Shown in pieces: positions 1-7,095 of a stretch of DNA of 47,173 bases. Source of the stretch: Mycolicibacter heraklionensis (GTDB lineage Bacteria > Actinomycetota > Actinomycetes > Mycobacteriales > Mycobacteriaceae); the NCBI GenBank assembly GCA_001673575.1, contig LZME01000046.1, positions 1 to 47,173 of the forward strand, given 5' to 3'. How positions within the stretch are numbered: position 1 is the stretch's first letter; the number at the start of each line of letters is the position of its first letter. Position numbers and translations under genes: made by a program. The notes under the pieces were generated by a model, which saw only the letters and a program-made list of their open reading frames with translations, ran no database searches and was not told where the DNA came from.

Positions 1-73
1 GCGCGCTTTCGACACCCACTGAACTGTCCGGGATGTCTTGAGACATCAGTCCGGGATGTCCTGACGGATGACA
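1..73. mobile_element. Probable IS481-type insertion sequence terminus (partial, runs off left edge)
   Basis: The sequence GTCCGGGATGTC occurs twice, at 26-37 and 49-60, with a 23-bp period. A perfect inverted repeat, GATGTCT-TG-AGACATC, lies at 32-47. Read on the minus strand, the block begins with TGTCATCC at position 73, and a TGT terminus is usual for IS481-like elements. The neighbouring minus-strand coding frame loses its protein-like character at about this point. No transposase is visible because the rest of the element would lie outside the window. The IS assignment is inference from the terminal repeat pattern. It could instead be a host repeat or a binding-site cluster. Confidence 0.5.
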
Positions 74-449
74 CCCCCTCGGACACAATTGTGATCAGCA
101 GTGTCGCGACGACAGCGGTGATTGGATCGCGCCCCTGACTTGGATTGCGCGCGAAGTGTTTCGCCGTCTGCGCCACTGCATCGCAGACCTGAAGATCAGC
201 CGACGCATGCAGATACGCCAAAGCATCGAGAGCCGTTGCCTCCTTCAGCCAGTCCCCCAGCTCCCGGCATACCTTGAAGAACGTCTCGACCCGTCTTGTC
301 AGCTCGTCATCCCACAGCCGGCGTTGGGCGTATTCGTTGGCAAGCGCCCGGCGCTCATGGAGAACGTCGCGCCATTTGCGCTGCCAGGTGCGCTGCCACG
401 CGCGCACATTGAGGGAAACCGTGAAGCTAAGCGAGGGAGACAGGTCCAC
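1..449 (-). pseudogene. Hypothetical helical protein, 3' end apparently truncated by IS
   Basis: A minus-strand frame opens after a TGA and can start at GTG 449-447 (first residues MDLSPSLSFTVSLN). It reads about 125 codons of convincing protein: RAWQRTWQRKW, ERRALANEYAQRRLWDDEL, RRVETFFKVCRELGDWL and then LQVCDAVAQTAKHF. The frame stays open to the window edge, but below about position 73 it translates IS-like repeats, so the native C-terminus is probably lost. It resembles small actinobacterial hypothetical proteins of unknown function that I recognise only loosely. It is divergent from the ATPase gene starting at 560, and they share an upstream region carrying three spaced repeats. No function can be assigned. 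Confidence 0.55.
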
Positions 450-492
450 CTCTTCAGTCTGCTTCCTTCGTCAGCGCCCTCGGCCACGATCG

Positions 493-549
493 ACAAAGTG
501 TAGCGACTATCTACCACAAAATGTAGTCGTAAATCTCCACAAACTGTAG
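493..549 (+). promoter_or_regulatory. Three direct repeats ACAAANTGTAG with 23-bp spacing (operator candidate)
   Basis: ACAAAGTGTAG lies at 493-503, ACAAAATGTAG at 516-526 and ACAAACTGTAG at 539-549. The starts are exactly 23 bp apart, about two helical turns. The third copy ends 10 bases before the ATG of the DUF4143 ATPase at 560, so the array overlaps its likely promoter and leader. The middle copy is also part of CTAC-N8-GTAG. Even spacing on the same helix face suggests an oligomeric regulator. Its identity is unknown, and autoregulation is possible. Confidence 0.5.
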
Positions 550-559
550 TCTGCCGAAC

Positions 560-1816
560 ATGGAGTATCGGCCCCGAGTCGCTGACCAGCTCCTCAGCGA
601 CCGTCTGGCTTCCGCCGGCGCCGTGGTTCTGGAAGGCCCGAAGGCGTGCGGGAAAACCTGGACCGCACGCCAATCCTCCGCCAGCGAAGTCCTACTCGAC
701 ATCGACCCCGGCGCCCGCGACGCGCTCGACGCGGACGCAGCCCTGATCCTCGAGGGCGCGACGCCACGCCTCGTCGACGAATGGCAGATCGGCGGGACCC
801 CGCTGTGGAATCACGTGCGGCGCGCTATCGATGACCGGCGATCAGCCGGACAGTTCATCCTCACCGGCTCATCGACTCCGGCAGACGACGTGACACGGCA
901 TAGCGGGGCCGGACGGTTCGCCAGGATCGCGATGCGTCCGATGTCGCTGTACGAGGTCGGCGATTCCACCGGCGAAGTCTCTGTGGCCGGCCTCCTGGCC
1001 GGACAGCACACATCCTGTCCAGATCCGGGACTGGGAGTTCGCGACATCATCGATCGCATCGCAGTCGGCGGCTGGCCCTCCAACCTGGGCAGCTCTGTCG
1101 CCAGCGCACTGCAGCGCAATATCGACTACCTGGATCATGCACGCGAAGTCGATGTCCCATCGATTTCTGGGCCGCGACGTGACCCGGAACGCCTGCGACG
1201 ATTACTGGCGTCACTGGCGCGGAACACCGCGACCGAGGTGAAGATCTCTGCGCTGGCGCGGGAAACATTGGGCGACAACGAAACAGCACTCGCGCGAACC
1301 ACTATCTACGATTACCTGGCCGCGCTCGAACGGCTCATGCTCATCGAAGACGTGCCAGCATGGTCAACGCACCTGCGATCCAGGGCGACGCTGCGACAAG
1401 AACCCAAGCGCCACTTCGTCGATCCTTCACTTGCGGTCGCCGCACTCGCCAGCACCCCGAAACGGCTACTGGGCGAGCTCAGTTTCGGCGGATTCCTGTT
1501 CGAGTCCCTGGTAGTGCGGGACCTGCGGGTACTGTCGTCGCCCCTTCGCGGAACCGTGGCGCACTATCGGGACAGTAACGGCGTCGAGGTTGATGTCATC
1601 CTTCAGATTCCCGATGGGACGTGGGGGGCATTCGAAGTGAAACTCGGCCCTGGCCGAATCGACGACGCGGCCGCGTCCCTGCTGAAGTTCGCTTCCACCA
1701 TTGATACGGAGAAAGCCGGTGAACCCGCCGTCCTCGGCGTCATCACCACGGCAACCTACGGCTACACCCGCAAAGACGGAATCCAGGTGATACCCATTGC
1801 CGCCTTGAGCCCATGA
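560..1816 (+). CDS. AAA (AAA_14) ATPase with C-terminal DUF4143 domain
   Basis: This is a 418-residue member of the widespread AAA_14/DUF4143 family, whose cellular role is mostly unknown. Walker A is GPKACGKT (about 26-33), Walker B is LVDEWQ (71-76), and ILTGSS (100-104) matches the sensor region. The C-terminal half carries D345 in VEVDVIL and E359-K361 in FEVKLG. This is the D-x(n)-E-x-K arrangement of PD-(D/E)xK nuclease-like folds described for DUF4143. The start at 560 sits just after three 23-bp-spaced repeats and has no clear Shine-Dalgarno. It is divergent from the truncated gene at 1-449. Together with the IS end this looks like an accessory region. Family assignment is firm; the function is not known. 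Confidence 0.88.
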   Translation: MEYRPRVADQLLSDRLASAGAVVLEGPKACGKTWTARQSSASEVLLDIDPGARDALDADAALILEGATPRLVDEWQIGGTPLWNHVRRAIDDRRSAGQFILTGSSTPADDVTRHSGAGRFARIAMRPMSLYEVGDSTGEVSVAGLLAGQHTSCPDPGLGVRDIIDRIAVGGWPSNLGSSVASALQRNIDYLDHAREVDVPSISGPRRDPERLRRLLASLARNTATEVKISALARETLGDNETALARTTIYDYLAALERLMLIEDVPAWSTHLRSRATLRQEPKRHFVDPSLAVAALASTPKRLLGELSFGGFLFESLVVRDLRVLSSPLRGTVAHYRDSNGVEVDVILQIPDGTWGAFEVKLGPGRIDDAAASLLKFASTIDTEKAGEPAVLGVITTATYGYTRKDGIQVIPIAALSP

Positions 1817-1942
1817 AACACGTGAGATCACCAACCCACTCACCTGTGATGAGTCGGGTCATGGGTTACGGCCCGCTCCGACCATGTGGGCGCCGTTGCT
1901 GCGGCATTGGGCCGAGCTGAATCACTGAAGCCCCAACCGTCG

Positions 1943-1948
1943 TAGGCT
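1943..1948 (+). promoter_or_regulatory. Candidate -10 hexamer TAGGCT for the phosphoribosyltransferase gene
   Basis: TAGGCT fits the TANNNT pattern of mycobacterial SigA -10 elements. It lies 10 bases before the ATG at 1959, so the transcript would have almost no leader. The same TAGGCT-N10-ATG arrangement recurs at 35038-35054. Confidence 0.4.
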
Positions 1949-1958
1949 CGATGGGGAG

Positions 1959-2687
1959 ATGACTCGTCCAGGCGCGTACCTTCGCCAGCCGGCGCCACGC
2001 ACCTTTCACGACCGCCGTGACGCCGGCCGGGCCCTGGCCGAGCTCTTGACGGGCTACCTGTCCGATTACCTGCCCGGCGTAGCGGGCGCCCAGGGCGTGG
2101 TGGTGCTGGGATTGGCCCGCGGCGGAGTGCCGGTCGCCTGGGAGGTCGCCGCCGCCCTGGGGGCGCCACTGGACGTGTTTCTGGTCCGCAAGCTCGGTGT
2201 GCCGCAGCAGCCCGAGTTGGCGATGGGCGCGCTGGCCGGCGGCCAGGTGGTGATGAACGACGAGGTGGTCCGCAGCCTGCGGATCAGCGAGGACGAGGTG
2301 CAGTCGGTGATCGCCCGCGAGACCACCGAGTTAGGCCGCCGCGAACGTGCCTACCGTGGCGACCGGCCACCGGCCGATCTGCGCGGCCGGGTGGTGATCC
2401 TGGTCGACGACGGCATCGCCACCGGTGCGAGTGTGCTGGCGGCGGTGCGGGCGGTCCAGGCGGCCGAACCGGCGTCGATCATCGTCGCCGTGCCGGTCGC
2501 GCCGGCCTCGGCGTCCCGCAAGATCGCCCAGGAAGCCGACGACATCGTGTGCGTCACCACCCCCGACGCCTTCGATGCCGTGGGACAGGTCTATCGCGAC
2601 TTTGACCAGACCGACGACGACGAAGTCCGCGACCTGCTGGCCGCACCGACTACCGGCCGGCAGCGGGCTAATCGGCCGAGTGGTTAG
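1959..2687 (+). CDS. Phosphoribosyltransferase-domain protein (Rv2143-like)
   Basis: The 242-residue protein has a type I phosphoribosyltransferase fold. The PRPP loop VVILVDDGIATGAS lies at about 145-158. The N-terminal region carries the GLARGGVPVAWEVAAALGAP segment (51-70), typical of the Rv0571c/Rv2143 class of predicted phosphoribosyltransferases, and VRKLGVPQQPELAMGA follows at 76-91. The substrate base is unknown for this class. The gene is convergent with the small membrane protein gene, and their 3' ends overlap by 20 bases (2668-2687). A TAGGCT -10 candidate lies 10 bases upstream, suggesting a nearly leaderless message. The position next to the Rv2144c homologue supports the Rv2143 assignment. 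Confidence 0.88.
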   Translation: MTRPGAYLRQPAPRTFHDRRDAGRALAELLTGYLSDYLPGVAGAQGVVVLGLARGGVPVAWEVAAALGAPLDVFLVRKLGVPQQPELAMGALAGGQVVMNDEVVRSLRISEDEVQSVIARETTELGRRERAYRGDRPPADLRGRVVILVDDGIATGASVLAAVRAVQAAEPASIIVAVPVAPASASRKIAQEADDIVCVTTPDAFDAVGQVYRDFDQTDDDEVRDLLAAPTTGRQRANRPSG

Positions 2688-3009
2688 CGGGCTCCTCGGC
2701 GGCCTCTTCGGTCGCCTCCGCGGCCTCAGCGTCGAAGTCCGCCACCTCGGCGGCGTCGGAGCTCTCGACATCGACAGCGTCATCGTCGGCGGAAACCTCG
2801 GACTCCTCAACGGCGTCCGCGGCATCCAAGGGGGCCTCGACCGCTGGGGCGTTCGCGCGCCGCTCCCGCAAGGCGTCCACGATCAGCAGCAGCACGCCCA
2901 GCACGCTCGCGCCGATGCAGACCCACGCCACCAGCGCATTGCTGGTGACGACGGCGAACACCAATGCGGCCAGGCCGACTACCGCCAATACCAATGCGAT
3001 GACCAGCAT
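2668..3009 (-). CDS. Small membrane protein with acidic tail (Rv2144c-like)
   Basis: This protein of 113 residues begins with two closely spaced hydrophobic segments (about 1-21 and 27-45). A basic turn (RERR) follows, then a long low-complexity tail rich in Glu, Asp and Ala (about 55-108). The topology is two transmembrane helices with the charged tail on one side. It lies 44 bases downstream of wag31 on the same strand and is probably cotranscribed, as in M. tuberculosis, where the same gene pair occurs. Function is unknown. The acidic tail is compositionally biased and gives no domain hit by eye. Its 3' end overlaps the convergent phosphoribosyltransferase gene. Confidence 0.85.
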   Translation of the reverse strand: MLVIALVLAVVGLAALVFAVVTSNALVAWVCIGASVLGVLLLIVDALRERRANAPAVEAPLDAADAVEESEVSADDDAVDVESSDAAEVADFDAEAAEATEEAAEEPANHSAD

Positions 3010-3053
3010 CGAATCACCTCCAGTCCGACGGGCGAACTACTCGACTCCGACGG

Positions 3054-3857
3054 TCAGTTGGTGCCGCGGTTGAAATGGTTGAACCCGCCGCCGTCGCCGG
3101 TGGCGCTGCTGTCGACCGGTGCAGCCGAACCGCGCTGACCCAACTCCTCGAGCTGGGATTCCAGGTAGGTCTTGAGCCGGGTGCGGTACTCGCGCTCGAA
3201 GGTGCGCAGCTGTTCGAGGCGACCTTCCAGCACGGTGCGCTGCTGGTTGATGGTGCCCATGATCTCGGAGTGCTTGCGCTCGGCGTCGGCCTGCAGCGCG
3301 TCGGCCTTCTCCTGAGCCTGGCGCAGCTGGGTCTCCGAACGGGTCTGCGCATCGGACAGCATGGCGTCGGCACGCTGGCGAGCTTCGGCGACCGTCGTCT
3401 CCGCGGTCTGGCGCGCCTCGGTGAGGATCTGGTCGGCGTTGGCGCGGGCGTCGGCCATCATCTTCTCCGACTCGGCCCGGGCGGTGCCGGTCAACCGGTC
3501 GGCGGTGTCCTGGGCCAGGCTCAGCACGCGCGCCGCCTTGAGGTGCTGCTCCTCGGAAGGCACTTCGGCTGCCGGCGCGGCGACCACGGGCTGCGGCGGC
3601 GCCACCGGCTCCGGAGCGGGCTCGTAGGCCGGGATCGACGGAATCGACTGGGCGCCGCCACCGGCACGGGCCGCGGCCAGGTCCTGGTCGAGCTCGCTCA
3701 CCCGCTGACGCAGGTCGGCGTTCTCCTCGATGAGGCGCGTCAGCTCGGTCTCCACCAAGTCAAGGAAGGCGTCGACCTCGTCCTCGTTGTAGCCGCGCTT
3801 CCCAATCGGCGGTTTGCTGAACGCGACGTTATGTACGTCGGCCGGTGTTAGTGGCAT
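3054..3857 (-). CDS. wag31: Polar growth and division scaffold Wag31 (DivIVA, antigen 84)
   Basis: Wag31 assembles at the cell poles and septum and recruits the peptidoglycan and mycolic acid machinery. The 267-residue protein has the conserved N-terminal DivIVA membrane-binding segment: [13 protein letters not shown], then [19 protein letters not shown] at 15-33. A short coiled coil and a Pro/Ala-rich linker (about 66-103) follow. A long coiled coil (about 105-240) contains the [17 protein letters not shown] and [17 protein letters not shown] stretches. The start is supported by a GAGGGGG Shine-Dalgarno. The linker contains no threonine, unlike M. tuberculosis, where Thr73 is phosphorylated by PknA. 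The upstream gene in the cluster is separated from it by a plus-strand insertion, so wag31 probably has its own promoter in the 520-bp upstream gap. Confidence 0.97.
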   Translation of the reverse strand: MPLTPADVHNVAFSKPPIGKRGYNEDEVDAFLDLVETELTRLIEENADLRQRVSELDQDLAAARAGGGAQSIPSIPAYEPAPEPVAPPQPVVAAPAAEVPSEEQHLKAARVLSLAQDTADRLTGTARAESEKMMADARANADQILTEARQTAETTVAEARQRADAMLSDAQTRSETQLRQAQEKADALQADAERKHSEIMGTINQQRTVLEGRLEQLRTFEREYRTRLKTYLESQLEELGQRGSAAPVDSSATGDGGGFNHFNRGTN

Positions 3858-4377
3858 CGTCTGCCCCCTCGAGTCAGGTAGTAGTTAGCGCCGATCGGGC
3901 ACGATAGTCGACCGGGAAAACGCTCGCCGTGTGTAACTGCCGTCCATCCTGTCACATCCGCCGCTGCGCTCGGCAATGTGAACGATATTAAGAGTGAATT
4001 TCAAATTGCTGCCACAGAAATCACGCTTTGGCAAACGGAAGCCCTGAGGGCGATCGGCGATCCCGGCCGGTGAGCGGTGCCGGCAGACCACCGCGGCGAG
4101 ACCAAAACCGCCGGGAACTGGGCCTCGTGCCGGCGCCGACAGTCCGGCGCGGTTCGCCCCTTCCAGCCGCGGGCAGCAAAGTGCTTAGGCGTCCCACCAG
4201 CGAAATGTGATCTATTTCGCTTCGCGTCCGAACGTGTCGTCCGCCGCTCCCACGGGCCGCGCCCAGCCGGCAGAGGCTACCGGCACGGCCACCCGCACCG
4301 TATTATTCACAATCGCGGCCCGTAAATATTCGTGACGGGGTCGAACCGCGCGGGACCGACCGGAGGGACACTCGGCA
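3858..4377. other. Intergenic region between wag31 and the DUF2249 gene (520 bp)
   Basis: I see no convincing gene here; open frames in both directions are compositionally random. It should hold two divergent promoters. On the minus strand, TAATAT (plus 3985-3990), inside an AT-rich stretch at 3978-4020, is a -10 candidate for wag31. On the plus strand, TATTAT at 4301-4306 is a -10 candidate for the DUF2249 gene. A perfect 7-bp inverted repeat lies at 4200-4220 and is listed separately. Confidence 0.5.
4200..4220. promoter_or_regulatory. Inverted repeat GCGAAAT-N7-ATTTCGC (operator candidate)
   Basis: The arms GCGAAAT (4200-4206) and ATTTCGC (4214-4220) are exact reverse complements around a 7-base spacer, GTGATCT. 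The site is 80 bases upstream of the TATTAT candidate -10 and 158 bases upstream of the DUF2249 start. The AT-rich arms stand out in GC-rich surroundings. Binding by a dimeric repressor or activator is inferred; no regulator gene is adjacent. Confidence 0.4.
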
Positions 4378-5175
4378 ATGACAACCAACGACGTGGTCAT
4401 GGCGACCAGCGCAGCGGACTCGGCAGCCGTCGATGACATCCGATCTCGCTACGCCGAACTCCTCGGTCGCCAGGCCGCCCTGGGTGCAGCGTTGTTCGCC
4501 GCGGTCGCCGGGCCGGCCTTCGACGAGGCTCACCGGGCCGTGCAGACGTCCATCGACCAAGCGGTACGACCCCAGTTACGGGCCGCGGTGGAGCTGCTAT
4601 TCCCGGCCGTGGCCGGTGTCGAGCGCTCGCGGCTGCTGGTCGAAGGCCTGCTCGGTGACATCCAGCTGATCGAGCAGGTGGCGGCGCGCATCGCCCGCGG
4701 CACCGACCGGGTTCAGGTGATCGCCCACACCGAGGTTCTGCGTGTACTGCTGGAGGCAGTGCTGGGCAAGGTCGCCGAGCTGCTGCTGCCCGCACTCGCC
4801 CAGGCCAGCGGCGTCTCGCTGGCCGAACTGGCCGCGCAACTGCCGGGCCTGGATGACGTCGCCTCCGGGTCGGCTCCCACCGACCAGCCCGGCTCCGCGA
4901 CCCACGGGCACGACGGCCACGCCGGCTGCGGTTGCGGCGAGGAGGACGACGAGATGCCCGAGCTCGACGTGCGCGAGGTTCCGCACGCCATCAGGCATGC
5001 GACGGTGTTCGGCGCGTTCGACGCGGTTCCGGTGGGCGGATCGCTGCTGCTGGTGGCCCCGCACGACCCGATTCCGCTGCTGCGTCAGCTCGCTGAGCGC
5101 AGCGGTGGCCGGCTGGCGGTCGGCTACGAGGAGCGTGGCCCGGAGGCCTGGCGGTTGCGGCTGACCCGGGTCTGA
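4378..5175 (+). CDS. DUF2249-domain protein with His/Cys-rich linker
   Basis: The protein of 265 residues has three parts. The N-terminal region (about 15-155) is predicted all-helical. A linker contains H176, H178, H181, C184 and C186 (HGHDGHAGCGCGEED), which looks like a metal-binding cluster. The C-terminal region (about 195-265: ELDVREVPHAIRHATVFGAFDAVPVGG, ending RGPEAWRLRLTRV) is a DUF2249 domain. DUF2249 proteins are often found near hemerythrin, NO-response or denitrification genes, but their biochemical role is unproven. GGAGGG about 12 bases upstream is a ribosome site for ATG 4378. The gene stands alone on the plus strand between wag31 and the YggT gene, which are neighbours in M. 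tuberculosis, so it is an insertion into the dcw region. Confidence 0.82.
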   Translation: MTTNDVVMATSAADSAAVDDIRSRYAELLGRQAALGAALFAAVAGPAFDEAHRAVQTSIDQAVRPQLRAAVELLFPAVAGVERSRLLVEGLLGDIQLIEQVAARIARGTDRVQVIAHTEVLRVLLEAVLGKVAELLLPALAQASGVSLAELAAQLPGLDDVASGSAPTDQPGSATHGHDGHAGCGCGEEDDEMPELDVREVPHAIRHATVFGAFDAVPVGGSLLLVAPHDPIPLLRQLAERSGGRLAVGYEERGPEAWRLRLTRV

Positions 5176-5190
5176 GCCCCGGTCCGGCCC

Positions 5191-5481
5191 CTAAGCGGCG
5201 TGCTGCAGGGCCAGTTCCATCCCGACGAACGCGATCAGCAGCAGCACCATGATCGACAGATCGATGCGCACCGCGCCGATGGTCAACTGCGGGATGAGCC
5301 GTCGCAGCAGCTTCACCGGCGGATCGGTGATGCTCATGATCAGTTCCAGGATCACCACGGTGGCACCCGTCGGGTGCCAGTCACGGCTGAACGAGCGGAT
5401 GAACTCGATGACGATCCGAGCGATCAGCAACAGCCAGAAGACAAATAGCGCGATACCAAGAATCGTGAAGAACAGCGCCAA
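5191..5481 (-). CDS. YggT-family membrane protein (Rv2146c-like)
   Basis: A YggT-family integral membrane protein of 96 residues. Hydrophobic helices lie at about 1-27 and 72-91, with the conserved central motif ITDPPVKLLRRLIPQ (51-65). Family members sit next to sepF in dcw clusters of Gram-positive bacteria and have been linked to division-site membrane organisation and osmotic stress, though the mechanism is unclear. The gene follows sepF by 70 bases on the same strand and is probably cotranscribed. Its 3' end is 15 bases from the convergent DUF2249 stop. Length is normal for the family. Confidence 0.92.
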   Translation of the reverse strand: MALFFTILGIALFVFWLLLIARIVIEFIRSFSRDWHPTGATVVILELIMSITDPPVKLLRRLIPQLTIGAVRIDLSIMVLLLIAFVGMELALQHAA

Positions 5482-5551
5482 CGGAATGCGACCTTACTGA
5501 CGAGGGTGTGCCCGCATCAGCAGTGCTGACCGGCCCGACTGCCGTTCCAGC

Positions 5552-6220
5552 CTACCGATAGGCGTAGAAGCCGGTCTCGGCGATGCGGCGACGCTCCTCC
5601 GGGGAGACGTCGACGTCGGCCGGCGACAGCAGAAAGACCTTGGTCGCGACCTTGTCGAAGGAGCCGCGCAGGGCGAAGGCAAGACCTGCCGCGAAGTCGA
5701 CCAGTCGCTTGGCGTCGGCGTTGTCCATCGACACCAGGTCCATGATGACCGGGGTGCCGTCGCGGAACCGCTCGCCGATGGTGCGGGCCTCGCTGTAGTC
5801 CTTGGGTCGCAACGTGGTGATCTTCGACAGCGGGCTGCTCTCGTCGAACATCTGCGCCATCCGGCGAGGCTCCATCGCCAGGGCGCCGCGGGTCGAGCCG
5901 CGCAGCGAGGAGAACCGGCGCTCGAAGTCGCGGGGACGGTCGAACTCACGCGCGCGGTAGCGCGGGTCGCGGGCATCGTCGTCGTAGCCGCCCCGATAAC
6001 CGCCGGGTACGTCGTCGTAGTCGCGGTCCTCGAAGCGGTCGTCGTAGCGGCTCTCCGCGCGGCCGCCTACGCGGTCGAAAACGTCCTCGCCGAATCGCTC
6101 CGCCCGAGGCGCGTAGTCACGCGACCCGGCGCGGTCATCGCCGTCGTCGTAGTAGTCGTCGTCGTAGTCCTCCATAGGAGCCATCCCGAAGTAGGCCTTG
6201 ACCTTGTGGAGTGTGCTCAT
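5552..6220 (-). CDS. sepF: Cell division protein SepF
   Basis: SepF anchors FtsZ polymers to the membrane and bundles them; mycobacteria depend on it because they lack FtsA. The 222-residue protein starts with the amphipathic helix [14 protein letters not shown] long acidic, Arg/Tyr/Asp-rich linker (about 17-105) follows, then the globular SepF domain (about 130-215) with [20 protein letters not shown] and [18 protein letters not shown]. The C-terminus FYAYR matches mycobacterial SepF. In M. tuberculosis a yggS-like gene lies directly upstream; here 155 bases of non-coding sequence separate sepF from pgeF, so sepF may use a promoter in that gap. Assignment is certain. Confidence 0.96.
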   Translation of the reverse strand: MSTLHKVKAYFGMAPMEDYDDDYYDDGDDRAGSRDYAPRAERFGEDVFDRVGGRAESRYDDRFEDRDYDDVPGGYRGGYDDDARDPRYRAREFDRPRDFERRFSSLRGSTRGALAMEPRRMAQMFDESSPLSKITTLRPKDYSEARTIGERFRDGTPVIMDLVSMDNADAKRLVDFAAGLAFALRGSFDKVATKVFLLSPADVDVSPEERRRIAETGFYAYR

Positions 6221-6375
6221 CCTTGGACCCTTCTAGGCTGATGACTGTGATGAAGGTGTGACTGAAGTGACTAATAACGGTGACGGTAACGGCAGCGAGC
6301 GCATTGGCGCGGCACCGACACGCGGACAGCTCCCACCGGTTTCACCCACCCCCTCCAGCGACCTCTACCGAGCAC

Positions 6376-7083
6376 TCATTCCAGCCACACCAAAGACGCC
6401 AGCCGACCGGTGAGTCCGTCGCGACGATGACTGAACAGTTTCGGGTCCGCGGCCGTACAACGCGGGTCGGCGTCGATGGCCTGCACGCCCAATCCCCTTA
6501 GTTGACGCGCGATTCCGGCCCGCAGGTCCAGGCCGACAGTGCCCGCCGATGTCACCGTGCGACTGCCCGGCAGCGCCGCCTCGACCTCGTCGGCCATCTC
6601 TGCGGGCACCTCGTAGTGCAGCCCACTGACCGCCGGGCCCAGCAAAACCGAAACGTCGCCGGCTCGGGCCCCGGCCGCCAGCATGGACTCCAGCGCGCGG
6701 GCGACCACACCGTGCTGCGCGCCGACCCGGCCGGCATGGACCGCGGCGACCACTCCGGCCCGGGCGTCGGCCATCAGCACCGGGACGCAGTCGGCGGTCA
6801 CCACCACCATCGCCAGCCGGGGCACGGCGGTCACCAGAGCGTCGGTGGCGTCGATCGGGCTGTCGCAAGGACCGTCGACGACCACCACATGATCGCCGTG
6901 GACCTGATTCATCCACACCAGCCGATCGGGACCGAGGCCGGTGGCCTTGGCCAGCCGCGCGCGATTGGCCGCCACCGCGGCCGGGTCATCGCCGACGTGG
7001 TCACCGAGGTTGAGGCTGTCGAACGGAGCCTTCGACACACCACCGGAGCGGGTGGTCGTCACCCGCCGGATGCGAAAAGTCAT
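6376..7083 (-). CDS. pgeF: Peptidoglycan editing factor PgeF (YfiH/laccase domain)
   Basis: This is a 235-residue member of the YfiH/DUF152 family, formerly called polyphenol oxidase. In E. coli the homologue hydrolyses aberrant Ser-containing UDP-MurNAc precursors. Metal-ligand motifs are visible: NQVHGD (His62), VTADCVPVL (Cys98) and AVHAGRVG (His115). It starts 12 bases after the ftsZ stop on the same strand, so cotranscription with ftsZ is likely. This is the Rv2149c position. The neighbouring yggS-like gene found next in M. tuberculosis is missing. The family is firm; activity on peptidoglycan precursors in mycobacteria is inferred from the family. Confidence 0.93.
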   Translation of the reverse strand: MTFRIRRVTTTRSGGVSKAPFDSLNLGDHVGDDPAAVAANRARLAKATGLGPDRLVWMNQVHGDHVVVVDGPCDSPIDATDALVTAVPRLAMVVVTADCVPVLMADARAGVVAAVHAGRVGAQHGVVARALESMLAAGARAGDVSVLLGPAVSGLHYEVPAEMADEVEAALPGSRTVTSAGTVGLDLRAGIARQLRGLGVQAIDADPRCTAADPKLFSHRRDGLTGRLASLVWLE

Positions 7084-7095
7084 GCGGGAGAAAAG

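Noticed and set aside
6247..6430. Possible small plus-strand peptide beginning VTEVTNNGDGNGSERIG downstream of a TAGGCT at 6234
   Set aside because: It overlaps the pgeF 3' end, has no ribosome site and low-complexity content. A chance frame in the sepF upstream gap is more likely.
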